A DNA stretch of 64,000 bases from Qipengyuania intermedia (GTDB lineage: Bacteria; Pseudomonadota; Alphaproteobacteria; Sphingomonadales; Sphingomonadaceae). Below, one piece after another: positions 34,647-44,014 of this stretch. Where the stretch lies: positions 62,001 through 126,000 of the forward strand of contig NZ_JAIGNS010000002.1 of assembly GCF_019711615.1 (NCBI RefSeq). The letters run 5' to 3'. Every line of letters begins with the position of its first letter. Within the stretch, counting starts at the first letter, position 1. The notes beneath the pieces are model-generated. The model saw nothing but the letters and a program-made list of their open reading frames with translations. It was not told where the DNA came from and did no database searches. Made by a program: the position numbers and the translations under genes.

Positions 34647-34711
34647 GCCCTCTCCCCCACCCGGCCACCCAAACAGTATCGTGCCGTGGGTGGCCGGGTG
34701 GGGGAGAGGGC
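34647..34711. repeat. Perfect 25-bp inverted repeat (hairpin element)
   Basis: The left arm spans 34647-34671 and begins GCCCTCTCCCCCACCC; the right arm spans 34687-34711 and is its exact complement, ending GGGGGAGAGGGC. The loop is AACAGTATCGTGCCG. It lies between divergent mutM and ubiE. No T-run follows on either side. It looks like a dispersed REP-type palindrome rather than a terminator. Confidence 0.85.
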
Positions 34712-34780
34712 CGGAGCCGGGCGCAGCGACCGCAGGGAGCGGATAGACGCCATCAAAAACAACCCCTAAGGCACCTCGCC

Positions 34781-35512
34781 ATGAACGACACAGTTTCCTT
34801 CGGCTACGAAGACATCGACGCGAACGAGAAAACCGGCCGCGTGGGCGAAGTGTTTTCCAGCGTCGCCGCCAAGTACGACATCATGAACGACGCGATGAGC
34901 GGCGGGATGCACCGGCTGTGGAAGGACCGCTTCGTGCGCCGGGTCAAACCGCAGCCGGGTGAACAGATCCTCGACATGGCGGGCGGCACGGGCGACATCG
35001 CTTTCCGCATGGCCGCCAAGGGGGCCAGCGTCACCGTGTCGGACATCAACCAGGACATGCTCGACGTCGGCATCGAACGCGCAATGGATCGCGGCATCGA
35101 CGGCCTCGTCTGGAGCCGTCAGAACGCCGAGGAGCTGGCCTTCAGCAGCCGCACTTTCGATGCCTACACCATCGTGTTCGGCATCCGGAACGTCACCTTT
35201 ATCGACAAGGCGCTGCGCGAGGCGCACCGCGTGCTGAAGTACGGGGGTCGCTTCTACTGCATGGAATTCAGCCAGACCGACTGGCCGGGCTTCAAGGAAG
35301 TCTACGACCTCTATTCGCACCAGCTCATGCCCAAGATCGGCAAGGCGATCGCCAATGACGAGGACAGCTATCGCTACCTCGCCGAATCGATCCGCCGCTT
35401 CCCCAAGCCGCCCGAATTCGAGGCGATGATCCGCGCAGCGGGCTTCGAGAATACGCGGGTCGAAAAGATCCTCGGCGGTGCGGTCAACATCCATTCGGGG
35501 TGGAAGGTTTAA
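34781..35512 (+). CDS. ubiE: Ubiquinone/menaquinone biosynthesis C-methyltransferase UbiE
   Basis: 243 residues. SAM-dependent C-methylation of the quinone ring. VAAKYDIMNDAMSGGMHRLWK is the family opening; LDMAGGTGDIAFRMA is the SAM loop; FGIRNVTFIDKALREAHRVL and FSQTDWPGFKEVYDLYS are the UbiE signatures. The start is ATG 34781. ubiB follows two bases after the stop, making a ubiquinone operon; ubiG is also in this window at 43203. Confidence 0.95.
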   Translation: MNDTVSFGYEDIDANEKTGRVGEVFSSVAAKYDIMNDAMSGGMHRLWKDRFVRRVKPQPGEQILDMAGGTGDIAFRMAAKGASVTVSDINQDMLDVGIERAMDRGIDGLVWSRQNAEELAFSSRTFDAYTIVFGIRNVTFIDKALREAHRVLKYGGRFYCMEFSQTDWPGFKEVYDLYSHQLMPKIGKAIANDEDSYRYLAESIRRFPKPPEFEAMIRAAGFENTRVEKILGGAVNIHSGWKV

Positions 35513-35514
35513 GG

Positions 35515-37077
35515 GTGGCACGCCCAGCTACGCATATCTGGCGGCTCCTCAAATGGGGCCGGACGCTGGCGAAGCACGGCGCTTTGCGCGGGATCGAGCG
35601 CGATCCGAACACGCCCCCACCGGTGAAGCGGCTGGCCCGCATCGCCCGGCTCGGGACGGTGCAGCCGAAGGAACCCGATTATGCCGGCGCCTTCCGCGAT
35701 ATCGGCCCGGCGGCCATCAAGCTGGGACAGACGCTGGCGACACGGCCCGACCTCGTAGGCGAGGATGCCGCGCGCAATTTATTGAAGCTGCAGGACGATT
35801 TGCCGCCCGTCGGTTTCGAGAAGATCAAGGCTAGCATCGAGGCGAGCTTCGAACAGCCGCTCGAAAGCCTCTATTCCGAATTCGACCCGGTGCCCGTGGG
35901 TGCGGCGTCCATCGCGCAGGTCCACCGTGCGGTGACCACCGAGGGCAGGCCGGTTGCCGTGAAGGTCCTGCGCCCCGGTGTGCGCGAGCAATTCGCCAAG
36001 GACATCGACACCTACGAATGGGCCGCCGCCCATGTCGAAGCGATGGGCGGCGAGGCTGCGCGCCTGCGCCCGCGGCTCGTCATCGCCAATTTCAAGCGCT
36101 GGACCAATCGCGAGCTCGACCTGCGGCGCGAGGCGGCCAGCGCATCGGAACTGGCCGAGCATATGGTCGGGACCGAAGGCTATGAAGTGCCCGGCATCGA
36201 CTGGGACCGCACCAATGGCCGCGTGATGACCGTCGACTGGATCGACGGCATCAAGATCAGCAACACCGAGGCTATCCGCGCGGCGGGTCACGATACTGCG
36301 GAACTGGCGAACCGCCTCGTCCTCGCCTTCCTGAAGCAGGCGATTGCCGCCGGTTTCTTCCATGCCGACATGCACCAGGGAAATCTGTTCGTGAAAGCGG
36401 ACGGGACCATTGCCGCCATCGATTTCGGCATCATGGGCCGGATCGACCGGCAGGCGCGCATGTGGCTGGCGGAAATCCTCTACGGTCTGACGACGGGCAA
36501 TTACAAACGCGTCGCCGAAATCCATTTCGAGGCGCAATATGTGCCGAGCTATCACAATGTCGACGAGTTCGCGACGGCGCTGAGGGCGGTGGGCGAACCC
36601 ATGCGCGGCAAGCCGGTGAGCGAGCTGTCGGTCGGGCAGATGCTGGACGGGCTCTTCGCCATTACCCGCGATTTCGACATGCAGACGCAGCCGCACCTGC
36701 TGCTGCTGCAAAAGACCATGGTGATGGTCGAAGGCATCGCCACGCAGCTCAATCCGCAGATCAACATGTGGGACACGTCCGCGCCCTATGTACGCAGCTG
36801 GATCCGCGACGAGCTGGGGCCTGAGGCCGCAATTGCCGACCGTATCCGGACCGATACCGAAACGCTGCTGCGCATCCCCGATCTCGTGCGCCGGATCGAA
36901 GACCGCTTCCCGCCCAAGGGCGGCGCGCCCGAACCGCCGCCGCTACCGGAAGTGGAGCTCGTGTGGGAACGCCGTGCCCGCAAGCAGGAGAGGCGCAGCG
37001 TCCTCGGCTATCTGCTTGTTGCAGCAGGCGCGGGCCTTGCCGGTTGGGCCGCCGCGACCCAGGGCTGGATCGGCTAG
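35515..37077 (+). CDS. ubiB: Ubiquinone biosynthesis regulatory protein kinase UbiB
   Basis: 520 residues, an atypical ABC1/ADCK kinase-like ATPase needed for ubiquinone synthesis. KxGQ motif in AAIKLGQTLATRPDLVG, the Ala-rich loop PVGAASIAQVHRA, FHADMHQGNLFVKADG and AIDFGIMGRID are diagnostic. A C-terminal TM helix (VLGYLLVAAGAGLAGWAA) anchors it. I chose GTG 35515, just after the ubiE stop; GTG 35500 overlaps ubiE. Confidence 0.93.
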   Translation: MARPATHIWRLLKWGRTLAKHGALRGIERDPNTPPPVKRLARIARLGTVQPKEPDYAGAFRDIGPAAIKLGQTLATRPDLVGEDAARNLLKLQDDLPPVGFEKIKASIEASFEQPLESLYSEFDPVPVGAASIAQVHRAVTTEGRPVAVKVLRPGVREQFAKDIDTYEWAAAHVEAMGGEAARLRPRLVIANFKRWTNRELDLRREAASASELAEHMVGTEGYEVPGIDWDRTNGRVMTVDWIDGIKISNTEAIRAAGHDTAELANRLVLAFLKQAIAAGFFHADMHQGNLFVKADGTIAAIDFGIMGRIDRQARMWLAEILYGLTTGNYKRVAEIHFEAQYVPSYHNVDEFATALRAVGEPMRGKPVSELSVGQMLDGLFAITRDFDMQTQPHLLLLQKTMVMVEGIATQLNPQINMWDTSAPYVRSWIRDELGPEAAIADRIRTDTETLLRIPDLVRRIEDRFPPKGGAPEPPPLPEVELVWERRARKQERRSVLGYLLVAAGAGLAGWAAATQGWIG

Positions 37078-37078
37078 G

Positions 37079-37462
37079 TCAGGCGATCCGCCCGCGCCAG
37101 CGCAGCATGGCGAAGGTCAGCACGAAGACGTGCGCCGCCTCTACCAGCATCGGCATCCACCAGCCTTCGTAGGTCCCGACCGCGAACAGGTTCACCAGCC
37201 GTCCGGTAAAGGCGATCGCGAACAGCAGCAGCGCGGGCAGCAACACGTCGCCGCGGCGCTTCCACGCGCCCCAGGCCATGAAGAAGGCCGCGACCAGGAA
37301 GAAGGCGGTGAAATCGCCGCGCATGGCGGAAAGTCCCATCGCTCCGCTGGCGGTCAGGCCAAAGTCTGCCCCTGCCAAGGCAGGGTCGACGAAAAAGCTC
37401 ACTCCGAGGACCAGATCGAGCAGGGCGCCCAGCGCAATCAGCGCGGCAAGAACGAAATTCAT
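37079..37462 (-). CDS. Four-TM membrane protein (DUF4345-like)
   Basis: 127 residues with four hydrophobic helices, starting MNFVLAALIALGALLDLVLG, and a conserved-looking SAMRGDFTAFFLVAAFFMAW segment after the first hairpin. The size and RGD-bearing second helix recall DUF4345 proteins. Function unknown. A much longer minus-strand reading frame continues upstream, but it is antisense to coaBC and not coding. Start ATG 37462. Confidence 0.7.
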   Translation of the reverse strand: MNFVLAALIALGALLDLVLGVSFFVDPALAGADFGLTASGAMGLSAMRGDFTAFFLVAAFFMAWGAWKRRGDVLLPALLLFAIAFTGRLVNLFAVGTYEGWWMPMLVEAAHVFVLTFAMLRWRGRIA

Positions 37463-37585
37463 ATGCGAAACCCCTCCGTTTCCTTTTTTTAAACCATAGG
37501 GTGGCAAGGGTATTTGGGCAATCGCGCGCGTTTTGCGTGCTGGCAATGACGGACAGGGGGCGCTAGCAAGCGCAACGATGACGCA

Positions 37586-39364
37586 ATGGGAATGCACCAG
37601 CCGATCGGCGCGGACAGCGCCAGTGACGAATTCGAGCGGGACCGCGAAGTGAGCGGACCGAAGATCCTGCTCGTCATCGGCGGCGGTATCGCTGCCTATA
37701 AATCGTGCGAGCTCGTGCGCCTGATCCGCAAGGCCGGGGGCGAGGTGACCTGCGTCCTCACAGAGGGCGGCCAGCAGTTCGTCACGCCTATGGCGCTGGC
37801 GGCCCTGTCGGGCAAGAAAGTCTATACCTCGCTCTTCGACCTCAAGGACGAGGTCGAGATGGGGCATATCCAGCTCAGCCGCGATGCGGACCTCGTGGTC
37901 GTGTGCCCGGCAACGGCGGATCTCCTCGCCAAGATGGCGGCAGGTATCGCGGATGACCTGGCGACCACGCTGATCCTCGCCACGGACAAGCCGGTGCTGA
38001 CGGTCCCGGCGATGAATGTGAAGATGTGGGAGCATTCCGCGACCCAGCGCAATGCCGACTGGCTGCGCCAGGCAGGCGTGAAGGTCATGGATCCCGACGA
38101 AGGCCCGATGGCCTGCGGCGAATTCGGCCCCGGACGCTTGCCCGAACCGGTCGCGATCCTGTCGAAGATAGCCCAAGAACTCGAAATCGATATCGACCTG
38201 CCCGAACTGGCCGCGCCCGCCCCGCAGCTCGCAGCTCCGTTGGAAAAGGCCGACGCCGAGGTCGAAGCGCCCGATATCGAGGCTCTCGAGCCGGAGGACG
38301 AGGAAGAGATCGAAAAGAGCGGCGGCGGCCTTGGCGGCTTGCTGTCGATGATCATCCCGCGCTCGACTGCGAAACGCTCGCACGAAGAGATCGAGGAGGA
38401 GTACGAAGAGCTCGAGGACCTCCCTGAGCCCGACATGCTCGATGCCGAGGCGCTGGTCGAAAATACCGAGTTCGATCCCGACGCCGCAGGGCCGCTGCTT
38501 GCCAAGAAGGGCGGGGCTGCAGCCGCACCGCCGATCGATCCCGAAGCGCTCAACCATACCGTCGCGCGCAAGGACGAACGCGCCAAGCCTCAGCCGGTCG
38601 AAGAAGATGTGCAGACGCAGGAAGTCGCCTTCGAGGATTCGCCGCTCGCCGGGCAGCCCGAATTCGATCCCGATCCCGAACACCGCCCGCTCTATGGCAA
38701 GCACGTGCTGGTCACTGCCGGCCCGACGCGCGAGCCGATCGATCCGGTGCGCTATATCGCCAACCGGTCGAGCGGGAAGCAGGGCTTCGCGATTGCCGCA
38801 ATGGCCGCTGCCGCCGGTGCGCGCGTCACGCTGATTTCCGGGCCGGTGCACCTGCCCACTCCGCATGGCGTGGACCGCATCGATGTCGAGACCGCAGAGG
38901 ACATGGCCGAGGAAGTGCGTAACGCACTGCCCGCCGATGCTGCATTCATGGTGGCCGCGGTCTCCGACTGGAAGAGCAAGCATGTTGCCGGCGAAAAGAT
39001 GAAGAAGCGCGGCAGCGCGCCGCCCGCGCTCATCCTGGCCGAAAACCCCGACATCCTCGCCGCAGTGGCGGCTGGGCGCAAGCGACCGCACCTCCTCATC
39101 GGCTTCGCCGCCGAGACCGAAAACGTTGTCGAAAACGCCAAGACCAAGCGCAAGCGCAAGGGCGCCGACTGGATCATCGCCAATGATGTTGCCGGTGCCG
39201 TCGGCGAAAGCGTGATGGGCGGCGACATCAACCAGGTGCATATCGTCACCCCCAAGGGGGTCGAAAGCCTGCCCGAAATGCCCAAGGACGACGTGGCCCG
39301 CGAACTGGTGCGCCGCGCTGCCGAAGCGTTGGTCGAACAGCGGGATGAAGACGAACATGACTGA
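37586..39364 (+). CDS. coaBC: CoaBC: phosphopantothenoylcysteine decarboxylase / phosphopantothenate-cysteine ligase with a long acidic linker
   Basis: 592 residues, two steps of CoA synthesis. The CoaC flavodoxin-like half (about 25-197) has [24 protein letters not shown] with the catalytic Asn, and [13 protein letters not shown] with the catalytic Cys. The CoaB half starts at about 371 ([25 protein letters not shown]). Between them lie about 170 residues rich in Glu, Asp, Pro and Ala, absent from the usual 400-residue CoaBC. The start may instead be GTG 37649 ([13 protein letters not shown]). Its end overlaps dut. Confidence 0.93.
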   Translation: MGMHQPIGADSASDEFERDREVSGPKILLVIGGGIAAYKSCELVRLIRKAGGEVTCVLTEGGQQFVTPMALAALSGKKVYTSLFDLKDEVEMGHIQLSRDADLVVVCPATADLLAKMAAGIADDLATTLILATDKPVLTVPAMNVKMWEHSATQRNADWLRQAGVKVMDPDEGPMACGEFGPGRLPEPVAILSKIAQELEIDIDLPELAAPAPQLAAPLEKADAEVEAPDIEALEPEDEEEIEKSGGGLGGLLSMIIPRSTAKRSHEEIEEEYEELEDLPEPDMLDAEALVENTEFDPDAAGPLLAKKGGAAAAPPIDPEALNHTVARKDERAKPQPVEEDVQTQEVAFEDSPLAGQPEFDPDPEHRPLYGKHVLVTAGPTREPIDPVRYIANRSSGKQGFAIAAMAAAAGARVTLISGPVHLPTPHGVDRIDVETAEDMAEEVRNALPADAAFMVAAVSDWKSKHVAGEKMKKRGSAPPALILAENPDILAAVAAGRKRPHLLIGFAAETENVVENAKTKRKRKGADWIIANDVAGAVGESVMGGDINQVHIVTPKGVESLPEMPKDDVARELVRRAAEALVEQRDEDEHD

Positions 39365-39818
39365 TCCGGTCGGTGTAAGGCTGAAACGCCTGCCCCATGG
39401 CCACGGCCTCGATCTCCCGCGCTATGCCACCGATGGTGCCGCAGGCATGGATGTCCTTTCAGCCGAAGCGGTCAGCCTGAAGCCGGGCCAGCGCCATGCT
39501 GTCGCAACCGGCTTTGCCGTCGCCATTCCCGATGGCTATGAAATACAGGTTCGTCCGCGTTCGGGCCTCGCCTTCAAGCACGGCATCACCGTGCCGAATA
39601 CGCCGGGCACGATCGACAGCGATTATCGCGGCGAATTGAAGGTCCTCTTGATCAACCACGGCGACGAGACCTTCGCCATCGAACGCGGCGACCGGATCGC
39701 CCAGCTGGTGCTGGCGCCCGTCACGCAAACTGCATGGCAAGAGGTCGACGAACTCGACGAAACGACCCGCGGCGAAGGCGGGTTCGGCTCGACCGGCGGC
39801 CACGCGAAGCTCGCCTAG
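39357..39818 (+). CDS. dut: dUTP diphosphatase
   Basis: 153 residues, a trimeric dUTPase that keeps uracil out of DNA and supplies dUMP. Motifs: [10 protein letters not shown] (I), [12 protein letters not shown] (II), [17 protein letters not shown] (III), [10 protein letters not shown] (IV) and the C-terminal arm [10 protein letters not shown] (V). ATG 39357 overlaps the coaBC stop by eight bases (ATGACTGA), as commonly seen for coaBC-dut. Its TAG overlaps the stop of the convergent membrane-protein gene as CTAG. Confidence 0.95.
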   Translation: MTDPVGVRLKRLPHGHGLDLPRYATDGAAGMDVLSAEAVSLKPGQRHAVATGFAVAIPDGYEIQVRPRSGLAFKHGITVPNTPGTIDSDYRGELKVLLINHGDETFAIERGDRIAQLVLAPVTQTAWQEVDELDETTRGEGGFGSTGGHAKLA

Positions 39819-40105
39819 TCGAACAGACCCACGGCCAGTTCGGCCCAGACCAGCAGGAAAAGCGAGATCATCGCGGCAATGGCCAGCAGGCGTGCCCGTG
39901 CATCCAGCCTTGCCCGCAAGGCCATTTCGATACCGATCCCGACCATGCCCAGCAATCCGCCCATAAGCGCGAAATCGCCCGGACCCCAGGCGACGTCGGC
40001 AGTGACGTTCATCGCGATGGCGGGAAGCACCAGGACCAGTGCGGCCAGGGTCCAGTAGATCGCGCGAATACGGTTCGCTGCCGGTGCGGCAAGTGCCCTC
40101 ATCAT
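39815..40105 (-). CDS. Three-TM hypothetical membrane protein
   Basis: 96 residues with hydrophobic helices at about 17-35 ([18 protein letters not shown]), 44-62 and 71-93. A basic N-terminus ([13 protein letters not shown]) suggests the N-in orientation. No family recognised. It ends in a four-base overlap with dut. Confidence 0.6.
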   Translation of the reverse strand: MMRALAAPAANRIRAIYWTLAALVLVLPAIAMNVTADVAWGPGDFALMGGLLGMVGIGIEMALRARLDARARLLAIAAMISLFLLVWAELAVGLFD

Positions 40106-40165
40106 CTCAACTCCCTCATATCGCGGCGCTTTATAGTATGTCCGCGCTCATTCCTGAAAACTCAC

Positions 40166-40200
40166 GAAAAAGGGCGGCCCGTCGCCGAGCCGCCCTTTCC
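40166..40200 (-). terminator. Rho-independent terminator of the DUF4136 gene
   Basis: AAAGGGCGGC (40169-40178) pairs with GCCGCCCTTT (40189-40198). On the minus strand the stem is followed by TTTTTCG. Confidence 0.82.
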
Positions 40201-40236
40201 GGTTCATCTATATATCGCTTCCATGCGATCTAGCAC

Positions 40237-40947
40237 TTACCGGTCTTCCGGCTTGACCGAGATGCGCACGGTCTCACCCGAATTGCCGGGGAAGTCCGTG
40301 AACATGGCTTCGACCAGGTTCGGCACGAGGTACTGCAGTCGGTTCGAAGTCGACAGGGCCTGCGCCTTGCCTTCGAACAGCCGCTCACCCGTCGCCGCGC
40401 GATCGATTTTCATGTCGATACCGCTGGTATAGACCGTGTAGCTGCGCACTTCCGGGCCGCCGAACCACGGGTCGTTGAAGCCGTAGCCCCAGCTGCTGCC
40501 GTAATAGCTCGTGCGGAAGATGCGCCCGTCGCGGGTGCGGTAATAGCGCGGACGGACATAGCCCAGGTGTCCGCGATAGCCGTACCACGGCGAATAGAAC
40601 GGATCGTGGAAGCCGGTCGAGCGCACCCGCTCGCGGCCGTTGTCGACGCCGTAATCGAAGCGTACCAGCAGGGTCGCGTCTTCAGCCGATGCTGCCTGCG
40701 CATAGCCCAGGCGCTCCATCTGCGCTTCGACCTGGTCGGCATACATCGAGAATTCCAGGCCGCCGGCAAGGGCCGGATCGTCTGCAACCACGAAGTAGCT
40801 TTCGCCGGTCGGGGCGGGCATCCTGGTTTCGAAACGGGTCACGTCGGCCTTGAAGGCAGGCGCGGCGCAGGCTGCCAGGCCTGCCAAGATCATCGGTACG
40901 GAGGCCAGCTTCAGCTTACGCCCCAATCCCTGTTTACGGGTAGTCAT
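40237..40947 (-). CDS. DUF4136-family lipoprotein
   Basis: 236 residues. The signal peptide ends with lipobox LAAC (residues 24-27, AGLAACAAP), so it is a predicted outer-membrane lipoprotein. The domain has FVVADDPALAGGLEFSMYAD, then an aromatic/Gly-rich insertion (FHDPFYSPWYGYRGHLGY), and a C-terminal KAQALSTSNRLQYLVPNLVE. This is the DUF4136 pattern; function unknown. A terminator follows. Upstream, TTGGTG and CACCAA flank a 9-nt spacer near 40967-40987. Confidence 0.8.
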   Translation of the reverse strand: MTTRKQGLGRKLKLASVPMILAGLAACAAPAFKADVTRFETRMPAPTGESYFVVADDPALAGGLEFSMYADQVEAQMERLGYAQAASAEDATLLVRFDYGVDNGRERVRSTGFHDPFYSPWYGYRGHLGYVRPRYYRTRDGRIFRTSYYGSSWGYGFNDPWFGGPEVRSYTVYTSGIDMKIDRAATGERLFEGKAQALSTSNRLQYLVPNLVEAMFTDFPGNSGETVRISVKPEDR

Positions 40948-41186
40948 AGCTTGGTCCTTTCACGCGTTGGTGCATCGTATACACCAAACGGGAATCATGG
41001 GGCAGCCCGCCTTTCCCCAAGACAATCTGCCAGTGAATAGAGCAACTTCTATACCAAACGCCATGAACCGGCTTTGAATGGCCGGATTCACTTATGTTGC
41101 ATCGCGCTGGAGGGTTGTCGCACGGCCCTCAACGCGGCTAAGGGTCGCCGCGACAAATCCCAATTTGCGTAAGGCAGAGACGAGCC

Positions 41187-41933
41187 ATGGCTGGCCATTC
41201 CAAATTCAAGAACATCATGCACCGCAAGGGCGCGCAGGACAAGAAGCGCTCCAACCTGTTTTCCAAGCTGAGCCGCGAAATCACCGTGGCCGCCAAGATG
41301 GGCATGCCCGATCCGGACATGAACCCGCGCCTGCGCCTGGCGGTGAACGCTGCCAAGAGCCAGTCGATGCCGAAGGACAATATCCAGCGCGCGATCGACA
41401 AGGCATCGGCCACCGACGGCGAGAACTACGAAGAAGTCCGTTACGAAGGCTATGGCCCGGGCGGCAGCGCGATCATCGTCGAGGCACTGACCGACAACCG
41501 CAACCGCACCGCCACCGCCGTGCGCACCGCTTTCAGCAAGAACGGCGGCAACCTCGGCACCGAGGGCAGCGTCCAGCACGGCTTCGAACGGCTCGGACTG
41601 ATCGAATATCCCGCCAGCGCGGGTGACGAGGACAAGGTCCTCGAAGCCGCGATGGAAGCGGGTGCGGAAGACATCGAAAGCACAGCCGACGGTCACACCA
41701 TCTGGACCGCCGCCGACGATCTCCACCAGGTCGCGGGCGATCTCGAGAAGTCGCTGGGCGAGGCGGAAAACGTGAAGCTTGCATGGAAGCCGAACATCAC
41801 GGTCGAAATGGACGAGAAGGGTGCATCGACCCTGCTCAAGCTGATCGATACGCTGGACGATGACGACGATGTCCAGACCGTCTGGGGCAATTACGAAATC
41901 TCCGACGAGGTCATGGCCAAGCTGGACGCCTGA
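41187..41933 (+). CDS. yebC: YebC/PmpR-family protein
   Basis: 248 residues. Starts [21 protein letters not shown], the invariant YebC opening; [19 protein letters not shown] and [17 protein letters not shown] are further signatures. Family members are described as transcription regulators and, more recently, as factors that help ribosomes at polyproline or stall sites. It is followed by a 30-codon ORF and ruvC, the usual yebC-ruvC order. Confidence 0.94.
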   Translation: MAGHSKFKNIMHRKGAQDKKRSNLFSKLSREITVAAKMGMPDPDMNPRLRLAVNAAKSQSMPKDNIQRAIDKASATDGENYEEVRYEGYGPGGSAIIVEALTDNRNRTATAVRTAFSKNGGNLGTEGSVQHGFERLGLIEYPASAGDEDKVLEAAMEAGAEDIESTADGHTIWTAADDLHQVAGDLEKSLGEAENVKLAWKPNITVEMDEKGASTLLKLIDTLDDDDDVQTVWGNYEISDEVMAKLDA

Positions 41934-41944
41934 TCGGTCGTCCG

Positions 41945-42037
41945 GTGAAGCTGCGCGAATGGATCCTCGCGATCATATTGGGCAGCGCATTCCTGCTGGC
42001 GATTGCCTGGCGGCTCGGCTGGATGATCGGGTTGTGA
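41945..42037 (+). CDS. Possible 30-residue single-TM small protein
   Basis: GTG 41945 to TGA 42037, between yebC and ruvC. The product would start [20 protein letters not shown] and end WRLGWMIGL: a basic/polar start followed by one hydrophobic helix, the typical pattern of a real membrane small protein. No strong ribosome-binding site is seen, but it could be read by coupling from yebC, 11 bp upstream. No homolog recognised. Confidence 0.4.
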   Translation: MKLREWILAIILGSAFLLAIAWRLGWMIGL

Positions 42038-42041
42038 CGGC

Positions 42042-42524
42042 GTGCTGATCCTCGGCCTAGACCCCTCGCTGTCCTGCACGGGTTGGGGCGTGATCCGCGT
42101 CGACGGCAGCCGGATCACGCATATCGCGAACGGCCAGATCCCGACCGATGCCAAGGCGCCGATGGTGCGGCGGCTGTCGCTGCTGCACACCTCGGTCGAA
42201 GCCGTCATTGCGGAATACGCGCCCGATCGCGCCGCTGTGGAAGAAGTTTTCGCGAACAAGAATGCGCAATCGACCCTCAAGCTCGCGCAGGCACGCGGGG
42301 CCGTGCTGGCGGCCTGCGGCGGGGCGGGGCTTGAGGTGAACGAGCATGCCGCGCGGCTGGTCAAGAAGGCGGTCGTCGGGACCGGCGGGGCCGACAAGAC
42401 GCAGGTCCAGGCCATGCTGAAAGTGCTGTTGCCGGGGGCGAAACTGGCCGGCGCGGATGCCGCCGATGCGCTGGCGGTCGCGATTGCCGATGCGCACCTT
42501 TCCTACACGACGCCCTCGCGCTAG
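42042..42524 (+). CDS. ruvC: Crossover junction endodeoxyribonuclease RuvC
   Basis: 160 residues; resolves Holliday junctions. The first catalytic Asp is in [15 protein letters not shown], the Glu in [14 protein letters not shown], and the last acids in [19 protein letters not shown] 42042 gives the standard start. ruvA and ruvB do not follow; the next gene is ArsC-like. Confidence 0.94.
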   Translation: MLILGLDPSLSCTGWGVIRVDGSRITHIANGQIPTDAKAPMVRRLSLLHTSVEAVIAEYAPDRAAVEEVFANKNAQSTLKLAQARGAVLAACGGAGLEVNEHAARLVKKAVVGTGGADKTQVQAMLKVLLPGAKLAGADAADALAVAIADAHLSYTTPSR

Positions 42525-42643
42525 GCCCTTGGCATGAGCGTGCCTGAACCCCTCATATCCGCCCGAAACGGGCGCTTTGCGGCCTCCGGCGGATTTTCCG
42601 CCCGGACCGTGTTCCATGTGTTCCACTCTGTAGGACAGGCATC

Positions 42644-42991
42644 GTGACCATCCAGCTTTACGGCATCCCCAATTGCGACACCGTCAAGAAAGCCCGAAAG
42701 TGGCTCGACGCGCAGTCGATCGATTACAGCTTTCACGACTACAAGAAGGAAGGCGCCGACCCGGCAAAGCTCGCCTCATGGTCGGACGCGGTGGGCTGGG
42801 AGGTGCTGCTCAACAAGCGCGGCACCACCTTTCGCAAGCTGGACGATGAAGCGAAGGCCGATATCGACCGCGAAAAGGCGATCGCGCTGATGGCCGAGCA
42901 CCCGAGCATGATCAAACGGCCCGTCGCCGAACACGCGGGCGGCATATTGGTCGGCTTCAGGGAAGAAGACTGGGCGGCAGCGCTTCAATAG
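42644..42991 (+). CDS. ArsC-family reductase (YffB/Spx-like)
   Basis: 115 residues with a thioredoxin-like fold. The single redox Cys is in YGIPNCDTVKKARKWLD; the C-terminal IKRPVAEHAGGILVGF carries the conserved Arg-Pro turn. Only one N-terminal Cys is present, as in YffB-type proteins, so a glutathione-dependent thiol role is more likely than arsenate reduction. GTG 42644 is the start. The 120 bp before it hold two small hairpins (42561-42573 and 42588-42602) without T-runs. Confidence 0.85.
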   Translation: MTIQLYGIPNCDTVKKARKWLDAQSIDYSFHDYKKEGADPAKLASWSDAVGWEVLLNKRGTTFRKLDDEAKADIDREKAIALMAEHPSMIKRPVAEHAGGILVGFREEDWAAALQ

Positions 42992-43152
42992 CCGCTGGAA
43001 TTACTCCAGCCGCCATTGTCGTTCTGCGTCACAGAGCGCGCATTGTCGTTCGCCGTGCCGGTGATCTGGCGCTTGACCGCGCCGAGGTTGCTGCCCGAAC
43101 CGTAAATCAGGCCAAGCACGATCGCACCGCCGAGGAGAAGTTTCTTGATCAT
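42985..43152 (-). CDS. Small exported or membrane protein, 55 residues
   Basis: Begins MIKKLLLGGAIVLGLIYGSG, a basic start followed by a hydrophobic helix, and ends in an Asn/Gly/Ser-rich tail (NDNARSVTQNDNGGW...). The design is that of a small secreted or anchored protein. The stop overlaps the ArsC-like gene end by seven bases. GC and codon use look normal. No family recognised. Confidence 0.5.
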   Translation of the reverse strand: MIKKLLLGGAIVLGLIYGSGSNLGAVKRQITGTANDNARSVTQNDNGGWSNSSGY

Positions 43153-43202
43153 GGTCGCGACAGGCTACCCGCCTATCCTAAAGATCAGGTTAATGCTGAC
43201 CC

Positions 43203-43961
43203 TCAGGCCTTGCGCGCGGTCACGATGTAATTGAGCGCCGTATCGCCGGAAAGGTGGAGGCCTTTCATCGGGGAATAGCCGATACCGCGCGGCTCGCCCA
43301 TGGAAAGACCTGCCTCGGACAGCAGGTCGCCGAGCTCCTCGGGCGTGATGAAGTCGTCCCAGTGGTGGGTGCCCTTGGGGATCATGCCGAGGCCCTCCGC
43401 CGCGCCGATCATAAGCAGGCGCGATTGCGGCGTGCGGTTGGGGGTCGACAGGACCATGAGGCCGTCATCGGCAAGGCGCGCTGCCAGCTCGCGCACGAAA
43501 GCCGCCTTGTCGGCCACATGCTCGATCACCTCCATCGCGGTGACGAGGTCGAACTTCCCGATGTCGAGTGATCCGATCTCGCCCGCCATGTACCTTATAT
43601 CGAGGCCAACGCCCTCGGCATGAACGCTGGCCGCAGCCACGTTTTCGGGCGCTGCATCTACGCCCGTAACCTGCGCGCCCATGCGCGCCAGCGGCTCGCA
43701 CAGCAGGCCTGCGCCGCAGCCGACGTCGAGCGCGCTCTTGCCCGCTAGCGGACGCGCATTGCGGACATCTCCGGCCCAGTGCACGTCGATCGCATCGCGC
43801 AGGAACTGGAGGCGCACCGGATTGAGCTTGTGCAGCATGGCGGACGAACCCTTCGGGTCCCACCAGTCCCGCGCCAGTCTGCCGAAATGTGCGGCCTCTT
43901 CGGGCCGGATCGTTTGGCCGCCTGAAGTATTGCTTGGCGTGTCGGTTGTTGCATCACTCAT
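43203..43961 (-). CDS. ubiG: Ubiquinone biosynthesis O-methyltransferase UbiG
   Basis: 252 residues; catalyses both O-methylations of ubiquinone synthesis. HFGRLARDWWDPKGSSAMLHK is the UbiG opening. ALDVGCGAGLLCEPLARMG is the SAM loop. FDLVTAMEVIEHVADKAAF and GTHHWDDFITPEEL are further signatures. It is monocistronic and divergent from lysC, 53 bp away. Confidence 0.95.
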   Translation of the reverse strand: MSDATTDTPSNTSGGQTIRPEEAAHFGRLARDWWDPKGSSAMLHKLNPVRLQFLRDAIDVHWAGDVRNARPLAGKSALDVGCGAGLLCEPLARMGAQVTGVDAAPENVAAASVHAEGVGLDIRYMAGEIGSLDIGKFDLVTAMEVIEHVADKAAFVRELAARLADDGLMVLSTPNRTPQSRLLMIGAAEGLGMIPKGTHHWDDFITPEELGDLLSEAGLSMGEPRGIGYSPMKGLHLSGDTALNYIVTARKA

Positions 43962-44014
43962 AAGGGGTGGCTAGCAGCCATAGCCCACGCATTCCAGCAC
44001 GGAGAGACATCCGC

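Noticed and set aside
37079..39358. A 759-codon minus-strand frame antisense to coaBC
   Set aside because: CoaBC on the other strand is unambiguous; only the last 127 codons (the four-TM protein) look like protein.
42561..42602. Two small hairpins between ruvC and the ArsC-like gene as terminators
   Set aside because: Stems are only 5-6 bp and no T-run follows.
42042..42991. A complete ruvCAB operon
   Set aside because: Only ruvC is present; the next gene is ArsC-like and ruvA/ruvB are not in the window.
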